From Bacteroidales bacterium (lineage in GTDB: Bacteria; Bacteroidota; Bacteroidia; Bacteroidales; VadinHA17): DNA of 6,498 nucleotides. A model generated the notes under the pieces. That model worked only from the letters and a program-made list of their open reading frames with translations. It had not been told where the DNA came from and ran no database searches. The DNA lies in assembly GCA_030692905.1 (NCBI GenBank), contig JAUYBT010000104.1, forward strand, positions 1 through 6,498, given 5' to 3'. Both the position numbers and the translations under genes were made by a program. Positions 3,832 to 6,498 of this stretch are shown one piece after another. Each line of letters opens with the position of its first letter. Position 1 is the stretch's first letter.

Positions 3832-6498
3832 ATGAAAAAATATTCAAGAGTAATAGGAGTATTTTCTTTGATACTGTTGAGTTGCAGCAGCTATGCACAA
3901 AATAACAGCAATACTTTATTGAAGGGTTTTGTAACTCCACCCAACGCCGCAAAGCCCCGTGTATGGTGGCATTGGATGAATGGAAATATCACGAAGGAAG
4001 GGATCAAAGCCGACCTTCTGTGGATGCACCGGATGGGCATCGGCGGTTTTCAGAACTTTGATGCCGGGTTGAGTACACCTCAAATCGTCGGGAAGCGGCT
4101 GGTCTATATGACACCGGAGTGGAAAGATGCTTTTCTTTTCACCACGAAACTGGCCGACTCATTGGGCCTTGAGATGGCTATTGCCGGCTCGCCCGGATGG
4201 AGCGAGAGCGGCGGCCCGTGGGTGACTCCTGCCCAGGCTATGAAGAAACTTGTTTGGAGCGAGATTCGGGTTGAGGATGGACAGTCCTTTACCGGTACTC
4301 TGACCAAACCACCAACTACCACAGGTGCATTTCAGAATATTGGCGGTGGAAGGGAATATTATGCCGATGCTACGGTGGTAGCATATCGTGTACCTGAAAA
4401 TGATATCCCAATGGCAGAACTGCAGCCTAAGGTCACTTCCAGTGGTGGAAAATTTGATCTTACTGCGCTCATCGATGGCGACCTGGCAAAAACCACATCT
4501 TTACCGTCAGCCCCGCCAAACGGGAAATCATGGATACAGTTTGAGTTTACCAAACCTGAGATGATTCAGTCTATCACCATGGCAGTCGGTGATGGAGGAG
4601 GCAGCAGCAGCCGGTCGCTTGAAGCCAGCGACGATGGCTCCCAATTCAAGACAGTCTTAGAGATTACAAGAGGTGAAGCATCTGGTGGAGGATCTCGAAG
4701 AGGTGGAGCAGGTCAAAATACAATAACATTTCCACCGGCTTCGGCCAGATTTTTCCGTGTCACATTTATTACACCGGCACCGCAACCCACTACAGCGGGA
4801 ACACAGATAGCAGAACTCGTACTTCACACCGTTGCACGGGTGAACCGGTTTGAAGATAAGGCAGTCTTCGCTTCCACTTCCGATTTTTTATATGCGCTGG
4901 CAACACCTTCAGCCTCTGCCTCGGATGCCATCAGCAAGGATGAGGTCGTTGACCTGACATCGAAAATGCAACCGGATGGCACAATTAACTGGACTCCTCC
5001 GGCCGGCCGCTGGGTTGTTCTTCGTCTTGGTTATTCGTTAACTGGTCACCAAAACGGCCCTGCTTCACCTGAAGCAACAGGGCTTGAAGTGGATAAACTC
5101 AACCGGGGTTACGTTAAAGCATATTTTGAAAATTACCTCGATCAGTATAAAGATGCAACCGGCGGACTGATGGGCAAGAAAGGGCTTCAATACATGATTA
5201 CCGACAGCTGGGAAGCAGGTGTTCAGAACTGGACCGACAGCATGATGGCCGAATTTACCAGTCGCCGTGGCTATGATATTCTTCCATGGCTTCCGGTTCT
5301 CACCGGCCATATAGTGGAAAGCGCAGAGGCGAGCGACAGGTTCTTGTGGGACTTCCGGAAAACTATTGCTGATCTTACCGCAGAAAACCATTACGATCAG
5401 TTGACTACACTGCTTCATGAACGAGGCATAGGACGCTATACTGAGTCGCATGAGAATGGCCGTAAATTTACCTTTGACGGCATGGAGGTTAAACGCAAAG
5501 CCGACATTCCGATGAGCGCCATGTGGGTACCAAGAGGGCCTGAAGGAGTGCTGACCAGATACAAAGCTGATATACGTGAATCAGCATCCGTGGCCCACAT
5601 TTACGGACAGAACCTTGTTGCCGCTGAGTCTATGACAATTTGTGGCAGCGCCTGGTGGGCATGGTCGCCCGAATCATTGAAACCAACTGCCGACATGGAA
5701 CTCGCCAATGGTTTGAACCGCTTCGTCATCCACACTTCGGTTCATCAGCCGGTGAATGACAAAATACCGGGACTCGGCCTCGGGTCTTGCGGTCAATGGT
5801 TCACCAGACATGAGACATGGGATGAAGAGGCAGTGCCCTGGATGACCTACCTGACACGTAGTTCTTATATGTTGCAGCAGGGAAAATTTGTAGCTGATGT
5901 TATCTACTACTATGGCGAGGATAATAATATTACAGCCCTCTTTGGGAATAAATTACCTGATGTTCCCTCAAGCTATAATTACGATTTCGTTAATGCTGAT
6001 GCGCTTGTTAATGTCCTGTCGGTTAATAAAGGACAGATAATCACACCCAGCGGGATGAGCTACCGTGTGCTTGCTCTTGATTCCAACAGCATGCAAATGA
6101 CATTAAAAGTTGTAAAGAAAATTAGTGACCTTGTTAAAGCAGGTGCAGTTGTTGTTGGCCCTAAACCAACAGGCACTCCAAGTTTAAGCGATGATAACGC
6201 TGCGTTCAATGCGATTGTAAATGAATTATGGGGAGTTGAAAACAGTGTAAAAACTATCGGTAATGGAAAAGTATTTACAGGTCAAAGCATCCAACAAGTG
6301 TTAGAGGCTTTAAAAATTGCTCCTGATTTCGACTACACTAAACCTCAAAGCAATACCGAATTGCTTTATGTACACAGGAAATTACCTACGCGGGAATTTT
6401 ATTGGATAAACAACCGCAACGACCGGGTAGAAAATGTGGAAGCTACTTTCAGGGTAGCAGGTAAGTTTGTTGAAATATGGCATCCTGAAACAGGTAAG
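3832..6498 (+). CDS. GH106 alpha-L-rhamnosidase-like glycoside hydrolase, C-terminus outside the window
   Basis: An uninterrupted frame of 889 codons from ATG 3832 to the right edge; family members run to roughly 1,100 residues, so about 200 are missing. Residues 1-22 are an export signal: cleavage after SYA is likely, with LLSC at 15-18 a weaker lipobox alternative. The GH106 hallmark starts at residue 42 (PRVWWHWMNGNITKEGIKAD) and continues through GIGGFQNFDAG. Residues about 200-340 resemble an F5/8-type C (discoidin) beta-sandwich inserted in the barrel, with LIDGD, WIQFEF, LEASDDG and ARFFRV. The barrel resumes with ITDSWEAG (E461), TESHENG (E538, E541) and VAAES (E599), the likely sources of catalytic acid, base and calcium ligands. 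Residues about 690-830 look like the GATase-like domain, followed by a beta-rich segment. Characterised relatives, such as the calcium-dependent Bacteroides thetaiotaomicron BT_0986, release L-rhamnose from pectin. The start follows an in-frame TGA at 3781-3783. With two sulfatases upstream, the substrate may be a sulfated rhamnose glycan. G+C falls sharply after about 5880. Confidence 0.92.
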   Translation, partial: MKKYSRVIGVFSLILLSCSSYAQNNSNTLLKGFVTPPNAAKPRVWWHWMNGNITKEGIKADLLWMHRMGIGGFQNFDAGLSTPQIVGKRLVYMTPEWKDAFLFTTKLADSLGLEMAIAGSPGWSESGGPWVTPAQAMKKLVWSEIRVEDGQSFTGTLTKPPTTTGAFQNIGGGREYYADATVVAYRVPENDIPMAELQPKVTSSGGKFDLTALIDGDLAKTTSLPSAPPNGKSWIQFEFTKPEMIQSITMAVGDGGGSSSRSLEASDDGSQFKTVLEITRGEASGGGSRRGGAGQNTITFPPASARFFRVTFITPAPQPTTAGTQIAELVLHTVARVNRFEDKAVFASTSDFLYALATPSASASDAISKDEVVDLTSKMQPDGTINWTPPAGRWVVLRLGYSLTGHQNGPASPEATGLEVDKLNRGYVKAYFENYLDQYKDATGGLMGKKGLQYMITDSWEAGVQNWTDSMMAEFTSRRGYDILPWLPVLTGHIVESAEASDRFLWDFRKTIADLTAENHYDQLTTLLHERGIGRYTESHENGRKFTFDGMEVKRKADIPMSAMWVPRGPEGVLTRYKADIRESASVAHIYGQNLVAAESMTICGSAWWAWSPESLKPTADMELANGLNRFVIHTSVHQPVNDKIPGLGLGSCGQWFTRHETWDEEAVPWMTYLTRSSYMLQQGKFVADVIYYYGEDNNITALFGNKLPDVPSSYNYDFVNADALVNVLSVNKGQIITPSGMSYRVLALDSNSMQMTLKVVKKISDLVKAGAVVVGPKPTGTPSLSDDNAAFNAIVNELWGVENSVKTIGNGKVFTGQSIQQVLEALKIAPDFDYTKPQSNTELLYVHRKLPTREFYWINNRNDRVENVEATFRVAGKFVEIWHPETGK

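Noticed and set aside
5065..5451. 128-residue minus-strand ORF within GH106, with smaller ones at 4104-4322 and 4359-4553.
   Set aside because: All are antisense to the continuous GH106 reading frame, which carries family motifs through these positions.

Overview
The window looks like part of a polysaccharide-degradation locus from a member of the Bacteroidota, probably one living without oxygen or with little of it. The phylum call rests on several signs: start codons in A-rich contexts with no Shine-Dalgarno sequence, a promoter candidate of the TTG / TAnnTTTG type, exported sulfatases packed next to a glycoside hydrolase, and GH106 and sulfatase sequences of the Bacteroides type. Genus and species cannot be read from it. 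No SusC/SusD pair or regulator gene lies inside the window.

Layout. Positions 132 to 1 (minus strand) hold the first 44 codons of an anaerobic sulfatase-maturating enzyme (anSME, radical SAM, CxxxCxxC), cut by the window edge. A long AT-rich divergent intergenic region (about 169-788, roughly 26% G+C by hand count) follows, with no convincing gene. Then, on the plus strand, come two S1-type (PF00884) sulfatases 36 bp apart (789-2255 and 2292-3662). After a 169-bp gap with a hairpin comes a large GH106 alpha-L-rhamnosidase-like protein (3832 to the right edge, 889 codons, open).

How the genes fit together. Both sulfatases carry serine, not cysteine, at the position that must become formylglycine (SSPYR and SMVSR). 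The oxygen-dependent formylglycine-generating enzyme acts on cysteine, so these two should need an anSME. One is encoded right beside them on the opposite strand, making a self-contained maturation-plus-desulfation module. The adjacent GH106 suggests that the target glycan carries alpha-linked L-rhamnose. The simplest joint reading is stepwise breakdown of a sulfated, rhamnose-containing polysaccharide: the sulfatases strip sulfate esters and the GH106 releases rhamnose. Ulvan or rhamnan-sulfate-like algal glycans are candidates, but the substrate is inference.

Points for a second look: the unusual active-site signature of the second sulfatase (no Pro/Ala at position 3 of the maturation motif, and GKYG where GKWH is usual); a G+C step inside the GH106 gene near 5880; a 16-bp perfect palindrome in the divergent region; a hairpin with repeated CACAA/TTGTG blocks before GH106; and an 11-bp repeat upstream of both sulfatases.
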